21,534 nt of DNA from Candidatus Omnitrophota bacterium. Its GTDB lineage: Bacteria; Omnitrophota; Koll11; Gygaellales; Profunditerraquicolaceae. Position numbers and translations under genes: made by a program. Where the stretch lies: positions 1 to 21,534 of the forward strand of contig JAQULD010000011.1 of NCBI GenBank assembly GCA_028719045.1. Reading direction: 5' to 3'. Of this stretch, positions 21,521 through 21,534 are shown piece by piece (position 1 is the stretch's first letter; the number at the start of each line of letters is the position of its first letter). The notes under the pieces were generated by a model that was not told where the DNA came from, did no database searches, and saw nothing but the letters and a program-made list of their open reading frames with translations.

Positions 21521-21534
21521 GTTTAAGCAAGCGG

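Noticed and set aside
1..21534. Mobile element, CRISPR array, tRNA or rRNA
   Set aside because: I saw no transposase or integrase genes, no terminal repeats, no regularly spaced repeats and no tRNA-like cloverleaf on reading both strands. A covariance-model scan was not possible.

Overview
The window looks like a stretch of chromosome from an uncultured Gram-negative bacterium. It encodes outer-membrane-type proteins (a BamE-like lipoprotein, an AsmA-family protein, an HtrA protease), many Sec signal peptides, and a stand-alone type IV/type II pseudopilin. From general recall of protein style I lean towards Candidatus Omnitrophota or a related PVC/deep-branching lineage, but no rRNA or other marker here proves it. 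There is no sign of phage, transposon, CRISPR or integrated element; this is ordinary, densely coded genome.

Layout. (1) 1-1141: the 3' part of a TauE/SafE-type exporter overlapping a DUF1634 membrane protein. (2) 1199-3059: a lone pseudopilin converging on an MFS exporter of the EntS-like family. (3) 3209-5427: a BamE/OmlA-like lipoprotein and an AsmA-family protein, closed by a clear terminator. (4) 5577-6386: a membrane-anchored or exported dienelactone hydrolase. (5) 6482-10336: a two-gene pyruvate dehydrogenase operon (homodimeric AceE-type E1 and lipoyl E2) with no E3 gene. (6) 10439-13899: HtrA/DegP protease, a phasin-like coiled-coil protein and an AarF/UbiB kinase. (7) 13924-15216: a nine-codon ORF under a foldable ribosome binding site, a 40-residue membrane/Cys-motif protein, and a secreted MsrA-MsrB fusion. 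(8) 15285-19248: a DEAD-box RNA helicase followed by a complete nickel/cobalt ECF transporter (M, N-like, Q, O) whose ATPase ends in a histidine-rich tail. (9) 19375-21520: a secreted transglutaminase-like protein, a secreted conserved protein of unknown function, and a secreted beta-rich protein resembling a surface/pilin-like subunit.

How it fits together. A recurring theme is envelope maintenance: protease, methionine sulfoxide repair, lipoprotein and AsmA factors, secreted hydrolase and transglutaminase. Three of these genes (dienelactone hydrolase, HtrA, transglutaminase) share a promoter architecture that I could align by eye: the identical 12-mer GGAAAAAAGTCA, exactly 21 bases, a TTTAYW box, exactly 16 bases, and a -10-like hexamer. 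This is the strongest non-genic signal in the window and suggests a shared transcription factor. A second pattern is that several genes (pseudopilin, dienelactone hydrolase, helicase, MFS exporter) have a -10 box so close to the start codon that their mRNAs should be leaderless or nearly so, while most others carry strong AAGGAGG sites. No gene-free stretch exceeds 300 bases. I did not find an obviously new multi-gene defence or metabolic system; the promoter module and the small-ORF locus at 13.9-14.1 kb are the best leads.
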